DNA from: VRUE01 sp963716735
GTDB lineage: Bacteria; Actinomycetota; Thermoleophilia; Solirubrobacterales; 70-9
Direction: 5' to 3'
Length of the DNA: 64,000 bases
NCBI GenBank assembly: GCA_963716735.1
Contig: OY970321.1
Span: forward strand, 2,356,001-2,420,000
Shown: piece after piece, positions 15,258-24,281 of the stretch
How the letters are laid out: every line of letters starts with the position of its first letter
How positions within the stretch are numbered: the first letter of the stretch is position 1
Translations under genes and position numbers: made by a program
The notes under the pieces: model-generated
The model's database searches: none
The model's input: only the letters and a program-made list of their open reading frames with translations
What the model was told of the DNA's origin: nothing

Positions 15258-18200
15258 ATGCCCCACTCAAATTCCTCGCATCATGCGCTTGATAACACGG
15301 TGACGCGCCACAAGTTTAACACGGTGACGCGCCACAAGTTAGCGTTTGTCACCGCCGTCGCTTTTCTTACCGTCACGGTCATCGCAGCTCTTGCCCCTGC
15401 CCGTGCAGGCGCGGTCAGGGACGCCGAAGAGCTGACCCGCATCGGCAGCGACGGTGAAGGCGCCGGCCAGCTGAGAAATCCACGCAGCATCGGCACCGAC
15501 CCTACCACCGGCCACATCTTCACTGTCGACAACAACCACCGGATCAACGAGTTCACCGCCTGGGGCAACTTCGTCAAGGCCTTCGGCTGGGACGTCGCCC
15601 CGGGACCGGTCAACGAGCAACAGGAAGTCAGGCTGAGGGCCTCCACGGGTCAGTTCAAACTCACCTTCAACGGCTCGACCACCACCGACCTAGCCTTCGA
15701 TGCGCCGGGCTCAGCAAGCGAAGGCCCGGGAAGCGTCGAAGCGGCGCTGAACGCCCTGCCTTCGATTGGCGGTGCGGGAGGCGAAGTCAGCGTCGTCGCG
15801 GTCCCCGGCACCTCGAACGGCGCCACCCCCTACGTCTACGTAATCGCCTTCAAGGGCTCCCTGGCGGCGACGAACGTCCCTGAGATCATCACTGCCAGTG
15901 GCACCACGCCTCTAAGCGGCGGCGATCCCTCAACCAGCCTCGAAGCGAGGACCCGTGCCGACGGAACCGCGGGCGGAGGGGGGCTCGAGTCGTGCACCGA
16001 GGAATCGGGCTGTAAAGCGGTGCTTGAGGGCTCCGGAGCGGGGCAGTTCAGCGGTGCTGACGGCCTCGCTGTGGACAGCGCCGGCAATGTCTACGTCAAG
16101 GAAATCAATAACCTCAGAGTGCAGAAGTTCGACTCCGCCGGCCGCTTCGTCGCGATGTTCGGCGGCGAAGTCGACAAGACGACGACTGAAAACATCTGCA
16201 CCGCTGCCTCCGGGGATGAATGCGGCGTCGGTACCCCCGGCACCGCACCAGGCCAGTTCAGCTCCGGCTTCTTCTTCGGCATTGCCCTTGGCTCCAGCGG
16301 CCAGCTCTTCGCAGCCGACAAAGACCGCATCCAGCGCTTCAACCTGCAGGGAGAATTCGAAGCCTCGATCCCGGTCCCGGGCCAGCAGGTGTGGCACATC
16401 GCCTTTGATCCGGTGAGCGAAGACCTTTACGCGACCTTCATTCCCAAAGAAGGGGGGGGTACCCAAGCAGTCCACAAGCTGGATTCCACCACCGGCGCCG
16501 AGATCGAACAGTTTGATGGAGCCCGTTTGCTTGCCACTGATCTCGCAGGTAACGTCTACACGCAGGGGCAGGGGGGCAAAGAATTCGAAGGGAAAATCGC
16601 ACAGTATGACTCCAGCGGTGAGCTTCTCTCGCCGCCGACCTGCTGCGAACCGCCGTTGCTACCGGGCTCAACGAACCAGCGCTTCGAGGTGAGCGGCCTG
16701 GGCACCAACGCAGCCGGCGACCTCTACGTCTCCAACGCTGCTTCCCCCATCGGCAGCTTCATCCGCCTCTTCGGTCCCGGCCCGGTGATCTTCGAAGGAC
16801 CACCGCCGGTCCCGCCGACGATCAGCGCCCAGTACGCCACCTCGGTCGATCGCACCGGCGCCGCCGTGGGGGCCGAAATCGATCCCCACTTCTTCATCGA
16901 CACCCACTTCTACGTCGAATACGGTACCGGCAAATGCTCCGAAGGGAATTGCGAAGAGACCAGGCCCCTCCCGCCCGGAGCGCTTCTGGGCACTAAACAG
17001 CTCGCCGGCGCGCTGAAGAGCCCGAGTGTCTTCCTCGAAGGTCTGAAACCCGAAACCACCTACCACTACCGCTTCGTCGCCGAGAGCACCGGCGGCGGCC
17101 CGGTGCGCGGGATCGGCGGCAAAGTCGGCATCGACGGTGGTGAAAGCAGCTTCACCACCTATCCAGCGCAGACCGTCAAAGCCGACTGCCCAAACCAGGG
17201 ATTCCGCACCGGCTTCTCCGCCCCACTGCCCGATTGCCGCGCTTACGAGATGGTCAGCCCGATCGACAAAAACAACGACGACATCAAGACGCTGCTCTCA
17301 ATCATCGGCTATGGGACCGCGCTTACCAAGAGCTCGATCAGCGGCGATAAGTTCACCTACTCCTCATACCGCGCCTTTGCCAACCCCAAAGCGGGCTACT
17401 ACACGATGCAGTACCTGGCCAGTCGCGAGCAGGGTATGGGCTGGACGAGCGAGGCGCTCAATCCTCCCCACGCCCACGCCCAGGTCCAAGGCCTCCAGCT
17501 GAGCCTCGAGTCCCCCTACAAGGCCTTCTCACCGGACCTTTGCGACGGCTGGCTCGTGGCGGCCCCCGAGCCGGTGCCCGACCCCGACGCCCCGGAGGAC
17601 TACCGCAACCTCTACCGGCAGGACAACTGTGGGGCCGGCGGCTATGAAGCGCTGATCCTGCAGCCGGAAACCGAATCGAGCGCCGAAAATCTCGCCGAGT
17701 TCCAGGGCGCCTCGGCCGACGTCACCAAGGCGATTTTCCGGCTGCGCGACAAGCTGACCGCGAACGCGGCAAGCGATGTCTGGCAGGCCTACTACGTGAG
17801 CGCCGGGGTCCCGAAGCTGCTCTGCGTGCTGCCGGACGGAACGGCGAGCGGCGGCCACTGCTCGGGGGGGACGGGAGGGGAGCAGATCAATCTCGTTGCC
17901 CCGTATTTGGATCGCAGCTCCAATGTGACCGGTGCGATTTCCGATGACGGACGTCGCGCGTACTGGACCGACTCGGGGTCGATGCGATCGGGAGCCGGCA
18001 AAGTCTATCTGCGCCTCAATCCCGGCGAGGAGCAGAGCGAAATCAGCGGCGGCGAATGCACCGAAGCCGACAAAGCCTGCACGATCGAGGTCTCGGGGAC
18101 CGCGTCGACCAAAGCCGCGCGCTTCCTCATGGCCAGCCCCGACGGCGCGAGGGCGCTCTTCAGGATCACCGAAGGCAACAGCGAGGGCAACCTCTACCTG

Positions 18201-19256
18201 TTCGACCTCGAAGCGGGCAGCTCGTCCCTGATCGCCACCAAAACCCTGGGGGTGGCGGGGGCCAGCGAGGATCTCTCGCGCGTCTACTTCACCTCAACCT
18301 CCGCGATCGCCCCCGGGGGGATCGCGGGGGAGCCGAACCTCTACCTCGATGACGGCGGGACCAAGGCCTTCATCGCGACGCTCACTGGCGCAGTGGCCGA
18401 CCGCCAAAACACCTGGCCCGAACCGGTCTTCCACACCGCCCGGGTCAGCGAGGACGGCAGCGCGCTCGCATTCAACTCGGCCCAACCTCTAACCGGCTAC
18501 GACAGCACCGACCAGGTGACGGGCGAGGCCGACTCTCAGGTCTACCTCTATCAGGCAGGAGCACCGGGCCCGGTCTGCGTCTCCTGCAACCCCTCCGGCG
18601 CCCGGCCCCTCGGGCGGCGGGTCACGCTTGACGCTTTCGGGGAAAGCGCGACAATGGCGGCGTCGGTCCCGCCGGCGCAGTTCCAGCTGCATTTCCCCCA
18701 CTCGCTATCGGACGACGGAAAGCGCCTCTTCTTCGACAGCTACGACGCTCTTTTGCCGCGCGACACCAACGGCAAAGCCGACGTCTATCAGTGGGCGGCG
18801 GCCTCGAGCCAGAAAGAGTGCGAGGAAATCGGCGCAGAGCTCTTCGTCGAGAGCTCGGACGGCTGCCTCAGCCTGATCTCCTCCGGTCAGAGCCCCAGCG
18901 ACTCCGAGTTCCTCGACGCCAGCCCAAGCGGCGATGACGTCTTCTTCGCCACCAACGCCAGCCTCTTGCCCCAGGACCCGGGCCTGATCGACGTCTATGA
19001 CGCAAGGACGAAGGGGGGTCTGCCGGGACCGCCGGCACCACCGGGGCCCTGCCAGGGCGAAGCCTGCCAGATCGCGCCGCCGCCGCCCAACGACCCGACG
19101 CCGGCCTCTGCCACCTTCAGGGGCGCCGGTGATCCGAGCGCCAAGCCACGAGCCCGCTGCGCCAAAGGCAAAGCCCGCCGCAAGGGCCGCTGTGTGGCCA
19201 AAAAGCACAAGCGGGTAAAGCGAACCGCAAACCGCAACCGGGGGGCAAGCCGATGA
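15258..19256 (+). CDS. Large secreted NHL-repeat / beta-propeller protein
   Basis: 1332-aa exported protein (ATG 15258; a TTG at 15240 would add six residues). A hydrophobic signal (LAFVTAVAFLTVTVIAAL) ends at ARAGA. NHL-type blades with GxGxGQF...P and D..GN.Y/F.VD follow at about 45-500 (GAGQLRNPRSIGTD, GAGQFSGADGLAVDSAGNVYV). A fibronectin-III-like segment is at about 525-630 (LKPETTYHYRFVAES). The second half holds TolB/PD40-like blades (SEDGSALAF, SDDGKRLFF, SPDGARALF). The C-terminus is very basic (Lys/Arg/Cys), perhaps anchoring to the envelope. It overlaps the next gene by 4 bp (ATGA), so the two are translated together. It probably acts as a cell-surface binding scaffold; the ligand is unknown. 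Confidence 0.8.
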   Translation: MPHSNSSHHALDNTVTRHKFNTVTRHKLAFVTAVAFLTVTVIAALAPARAGAVRDAEELTRIGSDGEGAGQLRNPRSIGTDPTTGHIFTVDNNHRINEFTAWGNFVKAFGWDVAPGPVNEQQEVRLRASTGQFKLTFNGSTTTDLAFDAPGSASEGPGSVEAALNALPSIGGAGGEVSVVAVPGTSNGATPYVYVIAFKGSLAATNVPEIITASGTTPLSGGDPSTSLEARTRADGTAGGGGLESCTEESGCKAVLEGSGAGQFSGADGLAVDSAGNVYVKEINNLRVQKFDSAGRFVAMFGGEVDKTTTENICTAASGDECGVGTPGTAPGQFSSGFFFGIALGSSGQLFAADKDRIQRFNLQGEFEASIPVPGQQVWHIAFDPVSEDLYATFIPKEGGGTQAVHKLDSTTGAEIEQFDGARLLATDLAGNVYTQGQGGKEFEGKIAQYDSSGELLSPPTCCEPPLLPGSTNQRFEVSGLGTNAAGDLYVSNAASPIGSFIRLFGPGPVIFEGPPPVPPTISAQYATSVDRTGAAVGAEIDPHFFIDTHFYVEYGTGKCSEGNCEETRPLPPGALLGTKQLAGALKSPSVFLEGLKPETTYHYRFVAESTGGGPVRGIGGKVGIDGGESSFTTYPAQTVKADCPNQGFRTGFSAPLPDCRAYEMVSPIDKNNDDIKTLLSIIGYGTALTKSSISGDKFTYSSYRAFANPKAGYYTMQYLASREQGMGWTSEALNPPHAHAQVQGLQLSLESPYKAFSPDLCDGWLVAAPEPVPDPDAPEDYRNLYRQDNCGAGGYEALILQPETESSAENLAEFQGASADVTKAIFRLRDKLTANAASDVWQAYYVSAGVPKLLCVLPDGTASGGHCSGGTGGEQINLVAPYLDRSSNVTGAISDDGRRAYWTDSGSMRSGAGKVYLRLNPGEEQSEISGGECTEADKACTIEVSGTASTKAARFLMASPDGARALFRITEGNSEGNLYLFDLEAGSSSLIATKTLGVAGASEDLSRVYFTSTSAIAPGGIAGEPNLYLDDGGTKAFIATLTGAVADRQNTWPEPVFHTARVSEDGSALAFNSAQPLTGYDSTDQVTGEADSQVYLYQAGAPGPVCVSCNPSGARPLGRRVTLDAFGESATMAASVPPAQFQLHFPHSLSDDGKRLFFDSYDALLPRDTNGKADVYQWAAASSQKECEEIGAELFVESSDGCLSLISSGQSPSDSEFLDASPSGDDVFFATNASLLPQDPGLIDVYDARTKGGLPGPPAPPGPCQGEACQIAPPPPNDPTPASATFRGAGDPSAKPRARCAKGKARRKGRCVAKKHKRVKRTANRNRGASR

Positions 19257-22108
19257 AGCGCCTCAGCTCAGTGCTCGCAGCCGCGGCCCTCTTTGCTCTT
19301 ACGATCGCCCCGGCGGCCAATGCCTTTGGCATCAAGGAATTCGACATCACCTTCACCAACGAAGACGGTTCGCCCGCGACCCAGGCCGGCTCCCACCCCT
19401 TCGCGGTAACGACCGGCTTTCGCCTCGAGACTACGATCGACCCGACGTACGGGGAGGCTCCCGACGGGCAGCTGAAAACCCTGCGGGTGAAGCTGCCGCC
19501 GGGGTTCATCGGCAGCGCGATCGCAGCCCCGCGCTGTGCCACCGTCGACTTCCTCACCCAACACGAAGACGCGAGCATCGACTGCCCCGACTCGACGGCG
19601 GTGGGAGTGAGCAAAGCCTACCTTCTTAGCGCGACCGATAACCTTCCCTTCGTCTCCCCTGTCTACAACCTCGCCCCGCCCCCCGGAGTGGCGGTCAAGG
19701 TCGGTTTCTACGCCTTTCAGGTGCCGGTCACGATTGAGATCGGGGTAAACCAGGAACCCCCATACAACGTCTCCGCGGGCCTGGTGAACGTATCTCAGGC
19801 GGTCGAGGTCTACGGCGGCGGCTTGACGTTCTGGGGCAACCCGGCGAACGCGGCACACGACCCCTTGCGTGGGAAATGCCTGCAGAAAACCAACTCGGTA
19901 AGCGATGAATACATCTCCAAAGGCATCTGCCCGACCAACGCCCCCGACCTGCCTTTTCTCACCCTGCCGAGGTCCTGCCAGGGACCGCTGGAGACCAGCT
20001 ATGAAGCGGTCTCCTGGCAGGAACCGTTCGCCGCGCCCTTCAAAGGCTCGGTCCTCAGCCACGACAACGCAGAACCGTCCAACCTCCAGGGGATGACCGG
20101 CTGCTCGAAACTCGGCTTCAGCCCAACGATCGAGTCCAAGGCAACGACCTCCCAAGCGGAGACCGGCACCGGCCTGGACTTCTCGGTCGAGTTCAACGAC
20201 GAAGGCCTGACCAATCCCTCAGGCCTCGCTCAGTCCGACATCAAGGAGGCGAGGGTCACCCTGCCCGAGGGGGTGACGATCAACCCCTCGGTCGGTGAAG
20301 GCCTGGCTGTCTGCACGCCGGCAGACCTAAAACGCGAGACGCTCAACTCAGCCCCAGGAGAGGGCTGTCCCAACGCATCGAAGCTCGGCACGCTCCTGCT
20401 CGAGACGCCGTTGATCGACCGGTCAGTCGAAGGGTCGGTCTTCTTGGCCCAGCAAGACGACCCAGGAACCACGACGCCAGGCGCCGAGAACCCCTTCGAC
20501 ACCCTGATAGCCCTCTACATGGTCTTGAAGAGCCCGACCCTCGGCGTGTTGATCAAGCTGCCGCTGAAAATCGAGCCAGACCCGAAAACCGGCCAGCTCG
20601 TGACGACGCTCGTGGACAACCCGCAGGTCCCCTTCAGTCGCTTCGTCTTCCACTTCAAGGAAGGCGCAAGAGCGGCGCTTGTAACCCCATCCCAATGCGG
20701 CACCTATGAGACCAAGGCGGAATTTGTGCCCTGGGCGAATCCGAGCGAAGTCCTGACCACGACCTCGTCCTTCGAGGTCACCTCGGGCGTGGGAGGGGCC
20801 CCCTGCCCGCCGGGAGGAGTTCCCCCATTCCATCCCGAGTTCCAAGCAGGGGCGGTCAACAACAACGCTGGCTCCTTTAGCCCCTTCAACATGCGCCTGA
20901 TTCGCGAAGACGGAGAACAGGACATGACCAAGTTCTCCTCGATCCTGCCTCCGGGAGAGCTCGGATCGCTCAGGGGAGTCGACAAATGCCCAGACTCTGC
21001 GATCGCGATCGCCAAGTCGAAGACCGGGAGGCAGGAGAAGGCATCTCCGAGCTGTCCTGCCAACTCCCTGATCGGCCACACCCTGGCTGGAGCCGGCGTA
21101 GGCGGAGCCCTGACCTACGTCGGAGGCCAGATCTATCTCGGAGGCCCCTACCACGGCGATCCCCTAAGCGTGATCTCAGTTACGCCCGCTGTGGCTGGGC
21201 CCTTCGATGCCGGCACCGTGGTCGTGCAGCTGGCGCTGACGCTCAATCCGAGGACCGCCGAAGTCGAAGTGGACGGAGCCGCCTCAGACCCGATCCCCCA
21301 CATCCTCAAGGGGATCGTCTTGAAAGTCAGGGACCTGCGCGTCTACGTCGACAGGCCCAACTTCACGCTCAACCCGACCTCATGCAATGAATCGAGCGCC
21401 AAAGCGACGCTCTTTGGCTCGAACATCGACGTCTTCGGCCCAGCCGATGACGTTCCCGCGGCGCTCTCGAGTCGCTACCAGGCCGCCAACTGCCTGAACC
21501 TCGGCTTCAAGCCGTCTTTGGCTCTGAACCTCAAGGGAGGAACCAAGCGAGGCGGGCACCCGGGGTTGGTCGCCAGCTACACGCCGAGAAAAGGCGATGC
21601 CAACGTCAAAGGCCTCGTCGTCCGCCTACCGAGGTCTGCATTCCTCGACCAGGCTCACATCAGGACGATCTGCACCAGGGTGCAGTTCGCGGCTGACGCC
21701 TGTCCTCCGGCAGCCCAGTACGGCTCGATCAGGGCCTGGACTCCCTTGCTGGACGAGCCGCTCGAAGGCCCCGTCTGGCTCAGATCCTCGAGCCACAAGC
21801 TGCCGGACCTCGTCTTCGACCTGCACGGGCTGGTCGACATCGAGGTGGCAACCAGGATCGACTCGGCAAAAGGAGGCATTCGAGCAAGCCTCGAAAACCT
21901 CCCCGACGCTCCGCTCTCCAAAGTCGTTCTGAAAATGCAGGGCGGCAAGAAGGGACTGATCGTCAACAGCAGAAACCTCTGTGGGGCTGTCTCCAAGGCC
22001 AACGTCGAATACGGCGGGCAGAACGGCAAGGAGGCGAAGGCCAACCCTGCGATGAAGCCCGACTGCGGTGGCAAGCGCAAGCACAAGCGTCATCACGGGC
22101 ACGCGTAG
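19253..22108 (+). CDS. Large secreted protein of unknown function, coupled to the NHL protein
   Basis: 951-aa exported protein with a clear signal peptide (residues 1-24, ending PAANA) and a Lys/His-rich C-terminus (GGKRKHKRHHGHA). The body looks like repeated beta-sandwich units with recurring phrases such as LRVKLPPGFIGS, ARVTLPEGVTINPS and LVVRLPRSAFLDQ, each followed by a short Cys pair (TPADLK, CPNASKLG, CPDSAIAIA, CPANSLIG). This suggests three to five related domains. Start ATG 19253 overlaps the preceding TGA. No enzymatic motif is seen. The basic tail is shared in style with its upstream partner, which supports a common envelope-associated role. Confidence 0.75.
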   Translation: MKRLSSVLAAAALFALTIAPAANAFGIKEFDITFTNEDGSPATQAGSHPFAVTTGFRLETTIDPTYGEAPDGQLKTLRVKLPPGFIGSAIAAPRCATVDFLTQHEDASIDCPDSTAVGVSKAYLLSATDNLPFVSPVYNLAPPPGVAVKVGFYAFQVPVTIEIGVNQEPPYNVSAGLVNVSQAVEVYGGGLTFWGNPANAAHDPLRGKCLQKTNSVSDEYISKGICPTNAPDLPFLTLPRSCQGPLETSYEAVSWQEPFAAPFKGSVLSHDNAEPSNLQGMTGCSKLGFSPTIESKATTSQAETGTGLDFSVEFNDEGLTNPSGLAQSDIKEARVTLPEGVTINPSVGEGLAVCTPADLKRETLNSAPGEGCPNASKLGTLLLETPLIDRSVEGSVFLAQQDDPGTTTPGAENPFDTLIALYMVLKSPTLGVLIKLPLKIEPDPKTGQLVTTLVDNPQVPFSRFVFHFKEGARAALVTPSQCGTYETKAEFVPWANPSEVLTTTSSFEVTSGVGGAPCPPGGVPPFHPEFQAGAVNNNAGSFSPFNMRLIREDGEQDMTKFSSILPPGELGSLRGVDKCPDSAIAIAKSKTGRQEKASPSCPANSLIGHTLAGAGVGGALTYVGGQIYLGGPYHGDPLSVISVTPAVAGPFDAGTVVVQLALTLNPRTAEVEVDGAASDPIPHILKGIVLKVRDLRVYVDRPNFTLNPTSCNESSAKATLFGSNIDVFGPADDVPAALSSRYQAANCLNLGFKPSLALNLKGGTKRGGHPGLVASYTPRKGDANVKGLVVRLPRSAFLDQAHIRTICTRVQFAADACPPAAQYGSIRAWTPLLDEPLEGPVWLRSSSHKLPDLVFDLHGLVDIEVATRIDSAKGGIRASLENLPDAPLSKVVLKMQGGKKGLIVNSRNLCGAVSKANVEYGGQNGKEAKANPAMKPDCGGKRKHKRHHGHA

Positions 22109-22145
22109 CCCTGCAGACACACGGCATTCCCTAGAATGACGAGCA

Positions 22146-22841
22146 GTGAGGGGGGGACCGAAGACGCTGATCGTGGCGCTGGTGGCGCTGCTGCTTGCCG
22201 TGGGCATAACCGCCTGCGGCGGCGACAGTTCCGACTCGAGTTCGACGACTGAATCCAACGCGCAGACCCAGGCGGAGAGCAAGCCTGGCGGCGATGCTTC
22301 GAAACAGGACAAGAGCAAGTCCGATTCTGGCGACGCGGGTTCGAACGAAGGGCAGTCGAGTAGTGCGAGCGACTTCGTCCCCAAGCCCCACAGCGATTCC
22401 GGCGGCGGCTCGGAGAAGTACAAAGTCAAGGGGGGCGACAACAGCGTCCAGGAATTCGGCGCCGAGGCGGATGCGTCCGAACTCGACGCTGCGGCGACCG
22501 CGCTGCATAACTTCCTCGATGCCAGGGCCGAGAGCAACTGGGCGGCCGCCTGCGAATACATGTCCAAGGGCGTCACCGAATCGTTCGAAAAACTTGCGGC
22601 GCAGGCCCAGCGGATCGACGACAAGAGCTGCGCTGGGATCCTCGAGAAGTTGACGAACCCCGCCGCCAAGGATGCGATGAAGGTCGAAGCGGAAAAAGCC
22701 AACGTGCGCTCACTGCGGACCGAAGGCGAACAGGCCTTCCTCCTCTACACCGGCATCGACGGCGCCATCCTGGCAATACCGATGGCGAACGAAGACGGCG
22801 ACTGGAAGGTCGCCAGCCTCGCCGGCACCCCGCTCAACTAG
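22146..22841 (+). CDS. Lipoprotein with low-complexity spacer
   Basis: 231-aa predicted lipoprotein. The signal ends in the lipobox ITAC (Cys24). A 75-residue Ser/Asp/Lys/Gln-rich linker follows, then a globular domain (about 110-230) with NFLDARAESNWAAACEYMS and LLYTGIDGAILAIPMANEDGDWKVASL. This looks like an NTF2/DUF4878-like cone fold of the type found in actinobacterial surface lipoproteins. It starts at GTG 22146, 37 bp after the 951-aa gene, and is probably the last gene of that surface block. Confidence 0.7.
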   Translation: MRGGPKTLIVALVALLLAVGITACGGDSSDSSSTTESNAQTQAESKPGGDASKQDKSKSDSGDAGSNEGQSSSASDFVPKPHSDSGGGSEKYKVKGGDNSVQEFGAEADASELDAAATALHNFLDARAESNWAAACEYMSKGVTESFEKLAAQAQRIDDKSCAGILEKLTNPAAKDAMKVEAEKANVRSLRTEGEQAFLLYTGIDGAILAIPMANEDGDWKVASLAGTPLN

Positions 22842-23110
22842 GCGCAGACGGCGCCATTCCCTAGCTTTCCTCGAGCAGAAATAGGTAGTTACCGGCCCAA
22901 CTACCTGCCGATCCAGTTTGGTCCGTCCAGTTGTTCGATCCGGTCGAGTCCAGAATTGCCGAGTTGGGGACACGTTGCGGAGGCACGGAATAGGTCTCGT
23001 TCAGGCGCCATGAGCGCCGCTACTGTTTGTCTGCAATGAGGAAGCCAGACAAGGCAACCGAGGCGTCGATCCTCGATCGGCTTTCCCGATGACAGCGGGT
23101 CGTTCTGCGC

Positions 23111-23476
23111 GTGTGGTTCGGCACCGATGGCGGGACTACAGCACGGAGTCTGGGCGACGGCCGGTCAAGGGAATTCTTGGACGGACTTGACGACGTAGAT
23201 CTTGCGTCAGTCGTCGCGGCAATGGTCGACGTTCGCCGGAATGGCCTTCGTGCCGCTCGGCACCTGGAGGGAGATATCTACGAGGTTCGCGCTGACGGCC
23301 GGGGCGTCATCTATCGCGTTCTCTTCGCCCCTCAGGGCAAGAACAAGCAAGTGCTTCTCTCCCTGGAGGGCTTCAGGAAGAAGACCCAGAAGACGCCTGC
23401 GGCAACGATCCGCGTGGCGAAGCGCCGGCTGAGCGACTGGGAACGCCGGGGCAGGCAGCGTAGCCGAAACAGGTAA
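23111..23476 (+). CDS. HigB-type (Gp49/RelE superfamily) toxin
   Basis: 121-aa protein matching phage Gp49-like HigB toxins (PF05973): RAARHLEGDIYEVRADGRGVIYRVLF, then LLSLEGFRKKTQKTPAATIRVAKRRL, with the conserved FxKKTQKTPxxEI-like block. Such toxins are ribosome-dependent or free mRNA endonucleases. The start is GTG 23111 and the extreme N-terminus is uncertain. The toxin precedes the antitoxin (23526), the usual order for HigBA. Confidence 0.85.
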   Translation: MWFGTDGGTTARSLGDGRSREFLDGLDDVDLASVVAAMVDVRRNGLRAARHLEGDIYEVRADGRGVIYRVLFAPQGKNKQVLLSLEGFRKKTQKTPAATIRVAKRRLSDWERRGRQRSRNR

Positions 23477-23525
23477 CTATTCCTTTCTTAAGATGCTACT
23501 GTAGATATCTCAAAGGAGAGATGGA

Positions 23526-23870
23526 ATGACCAAAGAAGACTTTCTTGACGAGGTAGTTGCGGGGCGAAGCGTGCAGAGCCCTGGCTTTCCAAGCCTTGTC
23601 GACGCTGCTGTTCGGCGTCGGGAGCTGCTGAGCGCGCTGGCCGCGAAGCGCCGTGAAGACGAGCGCTCACAAACCGCTGTTGCGGCCGCGATGCAAAGCT
23701 CGCAGTCCAGCATTGCCCGCCTGGAGTCCTCGGCGACGGACGCACGAATCTCGACGGTCGACCGCTACGCACATGCGCTCGGCTACAGGGTCCAGTACCA
23801 CTTGATTCCGGAAGCGGAGGTATCGGACCCCGTAGTGGTGATCCACCCTAGAGCCGACGCCCGGACTTGA
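23526..23870 (+). CDS. HigA-type XRE antitoxin
   Basis: 114-aa protein with a helix-turn-helix at about 45-95 (SQTAVAAAMQSSQSSIARLES, DARISTVDRYAHALGY). It starts at ATG 23526 behind AAAGGAGAG, 49 bp after the toxin gene. It should neutralise HigB and repress the operon. Its last codons and stop lie inside the 3' end of tRNA-Thr(CGT) on the other strand (overlap 23852-23870), so the C-terminal tail RADART is partly antisense tRNA sequence. Confidence 0.85.
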   Translation: MTKEDFLDEVVAGRSVQSPGFPSLVDAAVRRRELLSALAAKRREDERSQTAVAAAMQSSQSSIARLESSATDARISTVDRYAHALGYRVQYHLIPEAEVSDPVVVIHPRADART

Positions 23871-23924
23871 ACCGGGGACCCCTTCATTACGAATGAAGTG
23901 CTCTACCAACTGAGCTACGCCGGC
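23852..23924 (-). tRNA. tRNA-Thr(CGT)
   Basis: Complete 73-nt tRNA. The acceptor GCCGGCG pairs with CGTCGGC. The D arm starts AGCTCAG, the anticodon stem is CTTCA/TGAAG with loop TTCGTAA (anticodon CGT, reads ACG), and the T arm has loop TTCAAGT. No CCA is encoded. Its 5' half plus upstream sequence is repeated at 37318-37375, and its 3' end overlaps the HigA gene antisense. It appears to be the attachment site of the island to its right. Confidence 0.96.
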
Positions 23925-23939
23925 GCTCGGTCCATTCTA
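23884..23939. repeat. Left flanking direct repeat of the island (attL-like, inside tRNA-Thr)
   Basis: 47 bp (23884-23930) identical to 37318-37364, followed after a 2-bp indel by a shared TCCATTCTA. It covers the anticodon arm, D arm, 5' acceptor strand and about 15 bp upstream of tRNA-Thr(CGT). Identity breaks within the 3' side of the anticodon stem. Confidence 0.9.
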
Positions 23940-24212
23940 AGAGAGGAACGGCGCCAGTTTCGGCGTGGCCGGCCAGCCCGTCTCTCAATCTGTCTCTCAA
24001 ATTCGGAGGCGGATATCGTGAGCTTGCTGAACGCCCCGGATATCCGGGGCTCCTCATCTACTTCCGACCCGCTGGGGTCCGACGCGCCTGTCGGCTGCTT
24101 TGGTATCGCTGGATCGAATCAGGACGAATCAGCGCGAAGCCCCAAGTAGCCATTTGGCGCTGCAGTGCGAAGGACGAATCAGGCGGAACGACGACGAAAT
24201 GGCTGCCGACAC

Positions 24213-24254
24213 ATGGTAAGGAAGGGGTCACGAGTTCGAGTCTCGTTCCGGGCT
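24213..24254 (+). tRNA. tRNA 3'-half remnant, probably tRNA-Thr(GGT)
   Basis: From the anticodon loop (TGGTAA) onward the sequence is tRNA-like: 3' anticodon stem GGAAG, variable loop, T arm ACGAG/CTCGT with loop TTCGAGT, and acceptor strand TCCGGGC. The 5' half is absent; the sequence before TGGTAA cannot pair. A fragment running from anticodon loop to 3' end is the usual footprint left by tyrosine recombinases, so this may be an att remnant. It is not expected to be functional. Confidence 0.65.
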
Positions 24255-24259
24255 TCAAG

Positions 24260-24281
24260 AAAACCCCGCTCAGGGGGGTTT
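24260..24281 (+). terminator. Hairpin terminator behind the tRNA remnant
   Basis: AAAACCCC-GCTCA-GGGGGGTTT forms a strong stem ending in a short T run, 5 bp after the tRNA remnant. It is consistent with the original tRNA gene's terminator having been carried along. Confidence 0.6.

Noticed and set aside
22884..22905. Inverted repeat GGTAGTT/AACTACC after the lipoprotein gene
   Set aside because: Weak 7-8 bp stem with an 8-nt loop and no T tract; not enough to call a terminator.
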